A stretch of 64,000 nt of DNA from Hyaloscypha bicolor E (Eukaryota; Ascomycota; Leotiomycetes; Helotiales; Hyaloscyphaceae). The position numbers and the translations under genes were made by a program. A model generated the notes under the pieces. That model searched no databases. It had not been told where the DNA came from and was given only the letters and a program-made list of their open reading frames with translations. The stretch covers positions 599,181 to 663,180 of the forward strand of contig NW_020194541.1 in NCBI RefSeq assembly GCF_002865645.1, written 5' to 3'. Below are positions 49,282 to 61,118 of this stretch, piece after piece; position 1 is the stretch's first letter, and each line of letters opens with the position of its first letter.

Positions 49282-50342
49282 ATATGTTTCGAAAACATCG
49301 TGAAATCTATTTTTTTTACATCTGTTGATATTTTGCGATCGAGATGTTGTTTGAACACTTCTCGAGGCACAATCAGATCTCCTCGGGTCTCGGGAAGAAG
49401 CGGGCGGAAAATGGAATGGCCCGCTTCTAAGCGAGTCTCCTACTTCAACCTCACATCACCTCTCCAACTAAAATCCTTATCCTCAACCTTCTTGAAAATT
49501 ACTCAGTCTCACTTGAAGTACGAAATCACGATCGGTCTATGGTTAGACAGGGGTTTTTGCAAAACTGCTTGAACTTCGAGCATGTGGGAAAGCTGGAGCC
49601 ATGACCCAGCTGGTCTTCGCCACTAGAAATTGCAAACTCGAGGCTTGTTTCAAGCTACCTGCGGGTTGCTTGCCCAAAGCACATTCCGTTCTCTGGGGAC
49701 GTCATTCTTCATGCATCCAGATGCATGACACGAAAGGTCAGAGTCAAGCTTGATATTGCGATGTGTTCCCCATCGAGCCACTGTGGTCAACGCTAGGTAA
49801 GACACCAAAAAATCATTGGTTTCGAGGTTCAACCTTCCCCTTTTAGCCGCCCTTGCTCACTCAGCCCCGCGGAAAATCCAAATCCAAGGGCCAATTCGAG
49901 TAACGCATATATGCAAGATCAGAGCACGATTTTCAAATATTTCTCTATTGCAAATTTTCTGATGGGGTCTACCCGAAAGTACGGACGAACTCTCTTCGCC
50001 TTCTAAGAATGCAGAATGATTTCCACACAGACATCTTTCAGTTGCAGCGGTTGCTAAATTGAGTTCGAAAATAATGTCCTTCAAAGTGCCCACAACAAGG
50101 CCGGTCGATTGTAAGATGATGCCTAATTTCAGTTTTTGATACGGCACCGACAATGCAAGTTTTATAATTTGAAGAGGCGCGTGGCTTCATTGTCACCTCT
50201 CACTTCCGAAGTTTACAATGTACATGTTGCTAGTGCACAAGATAAATCAACATCTATGGATCTGACCAGCGATTCGGGAATTTCCAAGACATGCACGATA
50301 CGTTAGAAGGCATACGATAGCGCCAAGACATATGAAAGCCAC
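49282..50342. other. Intergenic, no gene supported
   Basis: A 98-codon minus-strand frame at 49857-50153 has no recognisable feature. Otherwise nothing seen. Confidence 0.5.
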
Positions 50343-50765
50343 TTGAAACCTGAAGCCCGCGCCCAGGTGCTCGAAAAGCTTGGATCGAACAATGACCTAG
50401 ATATCTCAATGGAAAATAAAACAGTGTCTCCGAATGGGGCAGAAATTAAACAACCATTTGAACCCTCAAGATGTCTCTTTTGCACAATCAATTCTTCAAC
50501 CGTAGAGCTGAATGTCAAAAATAGGGGGGAAAATCACGGTTCTTTCATTCCAGATCAAGATGATCTCTCTCGAACAGACATCGCAATCTCAATCCCGACG
50601 CCGAGTCTGAGTATGAAGATTTCTATGATGTCGAGTGGGACGTAGACGCAGACTCCGATGCAGAGAACGAAGTCAGAGAAAAGTCTCTCGAGGTTCTTGT
50701 TCACATTGGCAACGAGCTCCATCTCCCCTTGGGACGGATGTTGGGTCATCGGTCTCAGGCCCGTT
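50343..50765 (+). pseudogene. Fragment of a REI1-like C2H2 zinc-finger protein gene
   Basis: Two separated pieces look like parts of one protein. FEPSRCLFCTINSSTVELNV followed by ENHGSFIPDQDDL at 50457-50560 resembles the second C2H2 finger of REI1/REH1-type 60S ribosome biogenesis factors, but the expected first His is absent. EYEDFYDVEWDVDADSDAEN and LPLGRMLGHRSQARCY at about 50608-50761 resemble the acidic linker and the conserved C-terminal 'LPSG...GHRS..RYY' of the same family. The intervening region present in intact members is missing and the frame shifts between the pieces. This is an assignment from memory and moderate only. Confidence 0.45.
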
Positions 50766-51765
50766 GTTACAGTGAGTACCACATCAGAATTTTGACATGT
50801 GTATCCCCCATTTCCGTCTGCGGACCTGGGCAACTGCTGCTTTAGCCTGAGCCAGGCTGGGCAAGTGAGCCATGAAACGAGTGGAAGGCAACCCGTTTGA
50901 GCTCCTCGGCTACGACTGCCACCTGCTCAAATTAGAAGGTTCTGGACCCCGGTGAACAACGGCCGCACGAAACGAAACTACCGACTATGAACTTCACGAA
51001 TTCAACTTTATTGTACAAATACATGGCATTAATCTGTCAAGTACTAATTCAATTCTCTTTACTAGGAGAGGTCGCTCTCAAAGATGGGCCGTATTCTAGC
51101 TGATTATATGTAAATAGGATGATTCGGCAAAAATTCTTCAGGTTCAAGCTGTTTATTTGGGCGATAAGTAGCCCTAGGTCTATTCTATCTGTTCCGGTGC
51201 ACATAGGAGAGTCTTAGTGGAGCCAAATTATGTTTATATTGGCTTAATTAAGAATGTAATCTCACATATTAATATTTACTATCGCGCGCATGTGTCATTA
51301 GATACCTTGAAATCTCGAAACCAACTTGAAAGGATAGTAGAGTAAAGAAAAGGACAAGAAATTTTATTTATTCACCACGTGTGAGTTAAAGCTCTACATG
51401 GTAGGGTTATATGTCAAGTGGGCAAGAAGTGACCTAAGTGAGAGGCCTGTTCCAGGACGGCGTAAACAATATCTATTATCCTGAATCACCAATCACTTTC
51501 TCTGGCCTCGTACGATGCTTGAAGACTTAGATAATTTTCAGAACACGGTGGCCCTGGCGGTTGAAAAAGGCCGAGCCACCTCTCTCGACTGGCCAAGAAC
51601 TGAATATTCCGACGCGAAGATATAACCCTGGTTGCTTTGCTGGATGCAAGATAAGCCCGAATGCAAAGCGGGTAGACTCTGACCACACTTCACCAAGCTT
51701 ACCATTCTTTCCACTTATTTTCTTCGTACTAACACAGCTGCCGAGTAACACCATCAGAATACCAT
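50766..51765. other. Intergenic, no gene seen
   Basis: About 1 kb, AT-richer than neighbours. The motif AGCCTGAGCCAGGCTGGGCA at about 50845-50864 is a short imperfect palindrome with a relative near 54605-54632. Nothing else recognised. Confidence 0.5.
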
Positions 51766-53813
51766 CTACACATTCACTCTGAGGTCAAGAGTCCAATCCA
51801 AAGAGCAATATGCTATGCACTGACCACGCACACTAGCTCTCCATCGTTTTTGTATCATGTCCTTGTCTTCCATCAAGCTCAAGTTTGATGGCAGTGAGCA
51901 AACAGGTCCACTGATGCGCAAATGGCCGTTGCTCACTTCTCCAAAAGGGTTCAATGCTGGTGGCGTGGTCCAAGCATCGAGAGTCGTATATTCTGGGCGA
52001 AAATCTCGGAAACCTTCTGTATAGCCAGTATCAAAATCTTTCTGTCCGAAATGGGCAAACGTATCTCGGCTAGCCCAACTCCAAGATGGTGCAATGTACG
52101 AGCCGGGAGAATCAAAGCTATCCAGCAAAGAGAATTTCGCCGTAGTAACAACATTGTTGCGTGAGACACATTCCCAGAGCAGTCCAGCTAGGAGATCATC
52201 CTTCCACAATCCTGCCAGATAGTCACATATGTTTCTGACTGCTGCTGACCTTGCCAGTCCCGAAAGCGCCGGCAACTTATCCGTTCTTCTGGTTAATTCA
52301 CGTTCTGAATACTCGCTCGCCACATCCCGCCTCCACTTCTCATGCCATTTTTGGCCATGAGGTTCGACCAAGACCTCACCAATATCAACATCAATTCCGC
52401 AGCCATCATATTCGTCTCCACCCTCCGAGACGACCTTGCTTGAGCGAAGGAAATGAATCTTCGACTGTCCAAACATTATGAGTCTTGTAGAGAGTGATAG
52501 CTCTTGAAACGTCCACCCTCGCCGATCCCATGTTGCCAAATCTAGATCAATTCGTAAAGGCCACCACGTGTCTTTATTTGGAGAACGAATTCCCCTATGC
52601 CGCAGTGTATATATTCCTTCTATATCATCTGCAATACTGGACTTAAAACTTGTATTTAAAGTCTCTGTGGTCCTCGCCAGAAACCCCTGCTGGCATGTTT
52701 GGGAAGCTATAGGGCAGATCGTGAGAAATGCGTGACGATAGATGTCTCCCATTGACAATGCCTCTGTCTCCCAATCCGCTTGGTCATCCTGGATGATACA
52801 CACTGCGTCGACCCAAAGGAATCTGAGCTGAAGAAATCTAGCAACCGTAATGAGATCTTGGATAACCTTAGAGCATGAGTGAAATGGAATCCCTGACATC
52901 ATATCTGCTAGCGAGTGTCGCTTTGTCTTGGTTTGCGTGGCGGCTACTTCTGGCGGCCCCCAGCAATAACTGAAGGCTGCATATTTGAAACGCTCTAGAT
53001 CTTGGCCACTAAACCGACTCAGTAGCTTCTCTCTGGTTGTAAGACACAGCTTAGAGTTCCTTGGATCGTCGCCGATGTCGATTAATCGACTTAGAATAAA
53101 TAGCACCGGCTCCCGGCGCGAAAGCGGAATCAGTTCCCTAGTGATCATTTGTAAATTCTCCTCGCACAATGGCTTTGGTCCCGGTGATGCTTCAAGCCTC
53201 AGCCAATTCGAAATGCGAGTTTAAAGTTGTAGGAAGTGTTAGTCATAGCGAACTCGATTCAAGGGGATCAAAATACGAACGTCAGGGGGAGCATCAACTG
53301 TAAACAAGAGAGTAGTATGTCCTCCATATTCTAATAGATTTAGCTGTATCCGATATCGCTTTAATGGGCTTTACCTTTGCTTGAGGGATAAAGGTTCAGA
53401 TGAACTACCAAACCCGCAAGCCCCCTTTTGAGAGGATAAGCAGACGGCATCCAACGATATTCCATCTCAATTTCTAGCCATTCAACATTATCGAGCTGAC
53501 AATTGAAAATTGCTGTCCTCAAAAGGCCACAGAATTTGCACCCTCTCTTAGAAAATTCTCCAAGTGCACGCAAATCAGGTAGTTCATCTACCAGAAAGTA
53601 GTCTAGATAGAAATTCCTCGTCCTGTCATCTTGGTTGAACTTTAAGCACGTCTTGCCTCTAGAAGATCTTCCCTCATACCCTCCGAGAGCCGCGTCATCG
53701 AATCTCAAGACTTGGCATTTGGGGCACAACGTAATTGAGGATGAAGGCATAGTACAGATTGTTGAAACTGCCGCAGGTGGGACTGGTTTAACGTTTCGTA
53801 GACGATGTTGCAT
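51766..53813 (-). CDS. HET-domain protein gene with a missing consensus 3' splice site
   Basis: Exons are 53813-53375 (or from ATG 53750), 53297-53254 and 53220-51766; in this model 645 aa in frame. The N-terminal module has CPKCQVLRFDD and LDYFLVDELPDLRALGEFSK and CKFCGLLRTAI. The HET domain has YAAFSYCWGPPE, LRFLWVDAVCIIQDDQADWE and MGDIYRHAFLTICPIAS, then the C-terminal blocks WDRRGWTFQELSLSTRLIMF and YIAPSWSWAS. Exon 2 ends phase 0 at a GTTCGC donor, with a perfect branch site GACTAAC 5 bp downstream of it. Exon 3 must begin at 53220 (TRISNWLRLEA), where the acceptor reads AA instead of AG. No alternative AG restores phase. The protein is otherwise intact. Two CACGTG sites lie upstream at 53974 and 54195. 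Confidence 0.75.
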
Positions 53814-55464
53814 ATGCAGACTGAATGAATATTCTCATGGGTTCAGAGCCGGGCTTGAAGTAGGGAGAAGGCGAGACTGGATCGGTGTGGAAGACGAGAA
53901 ATGTGTAGCAAGCCATGAAAAGACTTCAAAAATGCCAATATCCATAGCCTTACGCTTCTGCCTTAACATTAGTCACGTGAAATAACCCTTTTGCCAACCC
54001 CCAAACCACCCAACCGACCATATCTATTCTCACCACAACGACATGAAATGATAGGAAATAAGTTAATATTCGGGATCTCCGGCCCATTTATAGCAAATCC
54101 GGGAATTTTTCGGAGATTTTCTAAGCCAATTTTTTTGGGGGTGTTCCTCGTGGCGATTGGCTAGTAAACCTTCCTAATGTGTGACAATGGGATTCACGTG
54201 ATCTCCTTTATCAGGCTTAGCTCAAGATGAATTGGGATTACTAATTGGATTTATCTGATATTCTCCGAAAAAGCAAGAGAGCTTGTGCGGAAACCCTCTT
54301 ATTTATTGGAACTAAGATAGACCTGCTCCTTTGAAATATGGCTGCGAAAAAGAGAGAGATCCCCGGAAATTATATAAACCAAGTAATAAACAAGTGATTC
54401 ACATCTAACAAACATGCGATTTCCTAGTCTACCAGTAAGGCACTAAGTTAAAAAAAAATAAGGCAAATAAGAATAATCATTTAGAGATATATAATAGTAA
54501 TGGAATTCTGACCCTTACTAAGCGAAAGGTGTTCATTTCGGGCGCCCTTCTATAAAGTTAACGGTTTCTAACAAAATACATTAATAGGATGAGCAAACCT
54601 GAGCCGTGGCTGAGCCAGCCTGAGCAAAGGCGGCGCTGGTTAGGTGAAATATAGGGTTAGGAAGAGCAAACATTCAGGTGGGGGAACAAGCAGAGCCAAA
54701 CCACGATCACCAGAGCAGCAGAGCGGAAAGCTATTGAGGGCAACCCCGGGACAAGTCGAGCTATTGGGGTTACGAGTAAACAAGTGGCAACAAGAAAATT
54801 GCATATGGGGATGATAGGTATGTCGGAGTGGAAGAGGAGAGCCTAGGCTTGTAGGAGAAAAAATACTGAAAAGGCAGGTAAGGGCGCAGAATCAGTATCA
54901 GGCTGCGCTAGAGAGGGGTGCTAATAAGCAGCAATTCTTCAAGGTGAGTGGCTTCAAATCTTGGCAGCTACTCCCTCGGCTTCGCCAATGATGAGCTGTA
55001 GCCTGATGTTTTAGGGCCACTTAATGGATGATAAAGATGTTCTCTGAATATTGCATCTTTTCTTGGGGACTTGACTACGATTCTCTACCAAGCCTCAGCG
55101 TTGTGTCTTCTAGATATCGTACCCGTTAATCTTAAGTCGTGGCAAATGGCTTCAGCTGAGGGCATACTACGGTTCTCAGGCGCATCTCTTAATATCCAAC
55201 TGAGTTCATGAAGACCAGCAGCAAAGAGTGCGGAAAACAAGGGGTGGGATTTTCACCTAGAGTCCGGAAGGGTTGAGAAGAAGTGTGCAAGGTGCGAATT
55301 TTGTACAGTAATCTGGTGCAGAGAATATGAAGACTGACTTGCATTGGACTTTGAATAAGTATAGCTGATGTAAACTCATACTGCATAAGAAGCTCCGAGT
55401 GCGCCAATAGGCGTGGAAACTTGCATCCCGCCCCGATCCGGAAAAACATCCCCCACGCCCAAAT
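53814..55464. promoter_or_regulatory. Intergenic, upstream of a HET gene; possible repeat remnants
   Basis: No gene supported. CACGTG occurs at 53974-53979 and 54195-54200. Sequence around 54600-54635 (GAGCCGTGGCTGAGCCAGCC) resembles a palindromic motif near 50845, suggesting old repeat fragments. A frame at 55189-55449 has no protein features. Confidence 0.5.
53974..54200. promoter_or_regulatory. Two CACGTG (E-box-like) sites upstream of a HET gene
   Basis: Both are within TCACGTGA (53973-53980 and 54194-54201), the palindrome bound by fungal bHLH factors. The same core appears twice upstream of the HET pseudogene at 44658. Confidence 0.4.
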
Positions 55465-57432
55465 CTATCGAATCCTAAACACGCTCAAATCTTCCTTCTG
55501 AGCGCTCCGAACAACTTCACCGTCCATAATCCCATGAACGTACGCCTCGCCCACAAGCTCAAGATACCCGTCTTCTCGTCGGTTTAGAATGAACGGGACA
55601 TTTCCACCCCGGAGTACACAGACCAAATGGCCTGGTGTAGCTTGACGAGGTACCAGAGCCAGATATCCTTTCTGTGTGGTGGCAAACGATCTGTACAGAC
55701 ACCGTGTGATAGCAGCATCGCTGTAAGGCCGAATGTACGCCTCATCGCCAGGTCTTTCTCCCCTTCCCATCCAAGCCTCAAATCGACCCGCGAAGTCATT
55801 GCCCGGTGGGCGCTTGGGTGGATAATTGGTGTCCCGATCTGTGACCAACGTGCGCCAAAATGCCTCAGCACGACCAGATGGACACGGATATGGATTGAAT
55901 TCGTTCCGCAAGTCATTTCGAATATTGAATTCCCATTCCTTTGCAGCAGTAATAAGCTCATTCTTTCGAAGTGTTTTAACGCGCCGGTCCTCCTCTAGAT
56001 CGGGCCCAGTATAGAAGTCAACCCAGGGAGGCGGATAGACAGATTTGATTGTGTCCACAATGAGGCCTGGGACCAGTAGAGCCTCAAGAGTATTCTCGTC
56101 TTCAAATTGTATCCGAAGGGAGTTCAAATCATCACCGCCATTTTCTTCGCCATGAAGGCGAAGACAGTGAAATGAAGGGAGGCCAAGAGCTGTCCAAGCG
56201 GCGTTATTTGCACCGGCGGTGAATGGTGTACAGCCCTCTATATTTGGTATTATAAGGTGTTCCTCGTCATCGTCCGTGGTATAATCGGGTACCCAAGATG
56301 GAAGAGCTTGCAGCTTATTCGTTTGGTGGGTCTGAAGCACAAGTAGTGGACCAACGGCTTCATATCGGAGTAGCATGTATCCTGCCACCCGTGTAAGGAG
56401 ACAGCGAACGCAGATATGATAATTTACCTTGACTACCCGCCGATCAACTTCCAGACACACACTTAAGATACCGTACACTTTATCCACGGGTAAAAAGCAC
56501 AGCGCTTTTCCAGTTGTAGTGATCATCTCGAAAATAGGTATGCCTCCTTGCGAAAGTTGTTCTTTCAGTCTGCTCCAGTCCCAGAGCGCAAGACTAAATG
56601 GTGATGATAGATTGTATTACATTGGGGCTAGTCGTGTATCTGGAAGCCTCCTATATTTCATGTGGACTCTCTTCAAGTAAACGAAACAGTCAAAATCCAC
56701 GCTCTGTTGACCACAATTGAAGGTTGCTTTCCTCGCAAGAAGGGCCTCTTGCACAACCCACAACCTCTCAAACCACGGTCGATTCCATAGTAATTTGATG
56801 GCGTGCCATGTATCTGGGTGTGGCTTATACTGAGGGTCGTCAAAATCAACTGCTCGAATGTTCCGAATGTAGTCCATGGCGGCGTCGCTATTGTCACCTG
56901 CGTTTCCAAGCCAAATCCAAACATCTGTTGCTAGAAACCTATTACTGAAGTTCTCTCCTTTAGTCGACTAACCCATACCTTTTGAATAGATCCCCCCCAT
57001 CATGCCCACCTGGACTGATTTCTCAGCAAGGTCTTGCTGGTTGATGCAAATAGCATCTGCCCAGACCACCATATTCTGATGCGTATGCCTCAACTGCCTC
57101 AAAGCATTTTCTAAATTCCTTGTAACTGGGATACTCTGCCCATTGGCCGTGATATTGATCCGATCATTCCCAGCGCCCCAACAGTATGATAATGCTGTGT
57201 AGCGAGCATTGTCGAGGAAATCTGGCTGAAGCGAACACCTGAGCGGCTCATTTTCGAGCCCGGGGAGGATATTGAGAAGCCTTATCTCCTTCTCTACTGA
57301 AGTAAATGGAGTGTAGATGTTATCAAGATGCTCGTTGAATGGCGCTGGTGGAAATGCTTCTTCCAGCCTGTTCCTTTTGCATTGGGGGCACACTTTCTCC
57401 ACAAACTTCCTTTGACCCAAAGCTTCCGCCAT
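55465..57432 (-). pseudogene. HET-domain gene with a single nonsense codon
   Basis: Exon 1 (57432-56979) encodes an N-terminal CPQCKRNRLEE knuckle, then YTALSYCWGAGNDRI, MVVWADAICINQQDLAEKS and MMGGIYSKD. Exon 2 (56924-55465), after a 54-bp GT-AG intron, continues VWIWLGNAGDNSD and PWFERLWVVQEALLARKATF. A TAA at 56619-56617 (minus strand) interrupts it after RLPDTRLAPM. The same frame then continues without interruption as LALWDWSRLKEQLSQGGIPI, LPVDKVYGILSVCLEVDRRV, LPSWVPDYTT and ELVGEAYVHGIMDGEVV, all standard HET-protein blocks to a normal stop at 55465. The TAA is one C to T change from CAA. A 27-nt intron would be needed to skip it, too short for these genes. Otherwise about 636 residues. 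Confidence 0.8.
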
Positions 57433-58100
57433 TAATCCTCGGCGAGAGAAATGTGCCGAAACAGGAGAGGTTTACGAAATGCGTTCAAGTTGGAGAGAAG
57501 AGTGTATTAGCCATAAATCAAGCCATGTTATGTTTCCTTCTCAAACCAATCACTCTCATTCAGCGACATCAAACATCACGAGTTGTATGAGACAATTTCT
57601 GCAGGTATGGTGGTGACACGAACTAGGATGGCAGTGAGTTGAAAGCTCTAGCGGGCGCCAAGTTCCAGAAAAAGAAATTTCTTTTCCCATTCAGATCATC
57701 TGTAAAGTGTACCTTAGCGGACCAAGCTTACTGGACTGGAAAAATCCCCTCTTCGTAACGTTCAAGATGGGGATTGTCCGCTTGCTGCGGAGACTGGGCG
57801 TAAGATTCCACGCCATCATAGGTGGACAACCAACGCCTCTCGTTTGAGTCATCAGAATGGTGCAGACTAACTGACCTGAATGAGGCTATGAAAAGCGTTT
57901 TCAACAGTCACTGCACAGCAACTGCACCGGCCAACTTCATGAAAGCAACGTATGTATGCATCGCTAAAACTCATCGCTCTGCTCTAACGCATCTAGCCAT
58001 CACCGTTTTGGGTACGCATCGCACCACTTACCACTCACCACTCACCACTCGCCTCCACCCCTTCTACTCCCCGTCAAATACCATCTCCTCCACTCGACCT
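57433..58100. other. Intergenic between a HET pseudogene and the M3 peptidase
   Basis: No gene seen. A short CACCACTTACCACTCACCACTC tract occurs near 58022-58047. Confidence 0.5.
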
Positions 58101-60453
58101 CTAACTCTGCATCCCCTTCAACCCCAGTTCCTGGTAAAACGCATCACTACTTGGCTTCCGTCCCAAAAAGTCCTCCAGAGTCTTCATCTCTTCCTGAGAT
58201 CCACCCTTCTCAAGCACCATATGTCTGTATCTCCGGCCCTCTTCCTTGTTCATTGGATCCTTCTTGAACACACTGTAGAACATATCCATTGAGTAGACCT
58301 GACTGCTAAGATACCCGTAGTAACCAGCATCATAACCACCGATTAGATGTCCGAATGTTGCTTGGCCGTTACCCCAGTCGGATTTCATGCCGAGGGATTT
58401 AGGTCCCTTGAGACCGGCGATCTGGGTGCGGAGGTCGTTATACAGCGCGGATAGCTCGAAGCCTTCGGCTTCCTCGTGGGTCTTAGGGGTGTGAATTGTC
58501 ATGTCGAAGATTCCAAAGTGGAGTTGACGGAGGTTGAAGAGGGCATCATTGACGTGCTTGACGCTGATTTGCTTCTCGATTAAGTCATCAGGGATCTTGG
58601 CGCCGGAAAGGTAGTGGCTGGAGAGAGATTTGAGTTGTGAGGGGGTCCAGCACCAGTTTTCCAGCATTTGGCTGGGTGCTTCGACGAAATCGCGGACAAC
58701 GGATGTTCCATGGAAGCGAGAATACTTTGTGCGGCCAGCAAGATCATGGATGCCGTGACCGAGTTCGTGGAAGAGAGTAACAACTTCGTCGTGTTTGAGA
58801 AGTGATGGTTTGGTTTCAGTTGGCTTTGAGAAGTTGCAGACAAGTGCAGTGGCAGGGTATCGACGGGTGCCGTTAGGCAAGATATATCCGGGTTGGAGAG
58901 AGAAGTTGGCCGCATGACCATATTTTCCAGGACGTGGATGAAGATCCAGGTAAAGATAGCCCACAAATCCGCCACCTTCGCCTTCATCATCCCATACACT
59001 GAAGATCTTGACATCCTCATGCCAAGAAATATCTTCTCCCTTTCCAGTTGCTGCATTCCGTTAGCATGATTGCCATAAAGAAGTGGCATTTACATACTTG
59101 AAAGCTTTGTGCGATCTTCACCCTCGATCTCAACGAATACAAATCCGAAGAGCTCTTCAAAAATATGCAGCATGCTCTCAATCGTAGATTGCAGAGGGAA
59201 ATACTCAGCAACCTTCTGCTCATCAATCGAGAACTCCTTCTCCACCATCATGCGATTGTAAAATCGCGAGTCCCAGAGGTAATAATTTCCATCATCCTCA
59301 GTCTCCAGACCTCGGGACTTCAAATCTTCCTTCTTGATCTCCATCAAATGGTCGACCTCCTTCTTTCCACCAGGAGCAAGCTGAACCCTCAAATCACCAA
59401 GGAAGTCATTGACAGTTTTGGGGGTCTTGGCCATCTTGTCTTCGATGCGGAACGAGGCATGGTCTGGGTAGCCGAGGAGTCTGGCAGCTTCATCACGGAG
59501 GATGATAACTTCCTTGAAGAGAGGGACGTTTGAGTTGCACTGCATGGTATTAGCAGAAATCCAAACCATGTATCACATGCCACAACTGACCTTGTTCTCG
59601 TTCTCAATGAACACCTTCTGTCTCGTCTCCGAATCAAGTGCAAATTTCAATGTAGGGAACAAATCCGGGTACTTGAACGTAAACCGCAACTTGCCTTCAT
59701 TATCTCCATTACCCTTCTCAAAAGTCTCCAAAACATCCGCAGGAACACCCTCCAATTCCTTTCTCGTGAACCAGATACTATTGTCCTCTTCATTCAGATT
59801 CTTCTGGAACTCGATTTGGATCTGTTCTCGTCAGCCCCAAATTCCCCCTACTCCAACAGGAACATCCCAGCATACCTGACTCAACCGCTTCTTAATCTCC
59901 TTAAACCGATCCCTCTTCGGCCCCTTCTCAATGCCCAGCCCATTCCGAAGATAACTCTTCCACTCCTTCTCCAACAGCCTCTTGCTCTCCCCATCCAACT
60001 CCTTCTTCTCCGCCTCTCGCTTCCACGCCGCATCCACGAGGTTGAAAATATCCTCCCTCATGCTCGCCTCGATGTTAAACTCGTCTATCATCTCCTCTGC
60101 CTTGGAGCTCGCATCCCGCAGTTCGCTATCCGTCGACACCGCTTGGTAGAAGCCGATGATCCGCGATGAGAGCGCGGCGTTGTCTTCGTCTTGCGCGATG
60201 GGCAGCACGACGTTGGTGAAGGTGGCTTCGGTGGGCTTGGTGTCTTTTGCCAGCTATTTTGCAGATATCATTAGCTATTGCCTCTCTTCACCTCGAATGT
60301 CTAAACATCCCGAAAAGCGAACAACGAACTCACCTTATCCAACAGACCCCTCGTCCCCTCACAGAGCTTCTTCGCATCCTCAAGCAGGCTCTCCTTCGTT
60401 GCTGTGAATAGCGGTGGAGCCTGAGGCGGCGTCTTGTACTGCTTTGGCGCCAT
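58101..60453 (-). CDS. PRD1: M3-family metallopeptidase (thimet oligopeptidase / saccharolysin, Prd1-like)
   Basis: Exons are 60453-60334, 60253-59876, 59821-59591, 59539-59098 and 59050-58101, giving 706 aa; all four introns are GT-AG (47-80 bp). The N-terminus MAPKQYKTPPQAPPLF, mid-region YYLWDSRFYNRMMVEKEFSI, and GGGFVGYLYLDLHPRPGKYG match the family. The zinc site is FHELGHGIH with His485, Glu486 and His489, and the third ligand Glu514 in FVEAPSQMLENW. It cleaves short peptides in the cytosol or mitochondrial intermembrane space. In-frame sequence upstream of ATG 60453 encodes a hydrophobic stretch (TTFLALALFTCILFILASSS) but has only a GTG (60639) before a stop, so a longer targeted isoform would need another exon. 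Confidence 0.93.
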
Positions 60454-61118
60454 GCTGGAGTTCGTGATCGGTCTGAAAGCCTTGGCGTATGTAGGGCGGA
60501 AGTGGTTGAAGAGTGAGGAGAGCCGGGGACCGATGCGGGTGGATGAGGACGCCAGAATGAAGAGAATGCAGGTGAAGAGGGCGAGGGCGAGGAATGTTGT
60601 TCTTAGTCGAGACGAAGCCAGCGTTGCGAAGGGAGGCACGGACGTGCTTTATGTCATAAGAGAAGTGAATGGAAGGGTGAAAGGGTGGATGGGTGGGTGG
60701 ATGGGAAAGGTGCGTTTGGGAGGCGGTGGTGAGGAGGGAGTTGTTGGTTTAAGGGGGGGGCAGAGGCATTTGCAGCTGCAGGAGGCTGAGGTCACCCGAG
60801 AGCGGCAGCTCAGGTACGATGCACCATTGGAGAATATTCCGATAATTGAGGCCCAAAGGCCCAAAGGTCCAAAGGTCTCGCAAGACCTTCCGCATTATCC
60901 TGATCAATTCACCGCTCTTCACCTTCGAATCAGATCAGTGGAAGGGTCCTCTCCAGGTTGCACAAGACCGCTGATCCTGAACCCTGCAGAACAACATCAA
61001 CATCAGCATCAGCCTTGCGCATCGCCGATCGAGGTTTTTCTCGAAGCTGCAGCCTTCCACTCTTCAACAGCACTTCCATCCTCTGCAGCCACTCCATAAA
61101 CCAACGCAGAGCTCGAAG
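60454..61118. promoter_or_regulatory. Divergent promoter region of the M3 peptidase and STEEP1 genes
   Basis: About 660 bp between divergent starts. The long plus-strand frame at 60434-61099 is antisense to peptidase 5' sequence and low complexity, and is not called. A triplicated GGCCCAAAGGCCCAAAGGTC tract lies near 60850-60869. Confidence 0.55.

Noticed and set aside
49857..50153. 98-codon minus-strand frame
   Set aside because: No similarity recognised and no splice continuation.
60434..61099. 221-codon plus-strand frame
   Set aside because: Antisense to the 5' part of the M3 peptidase and its promoter; Gly/Arg/Glu-biased shadow composition.
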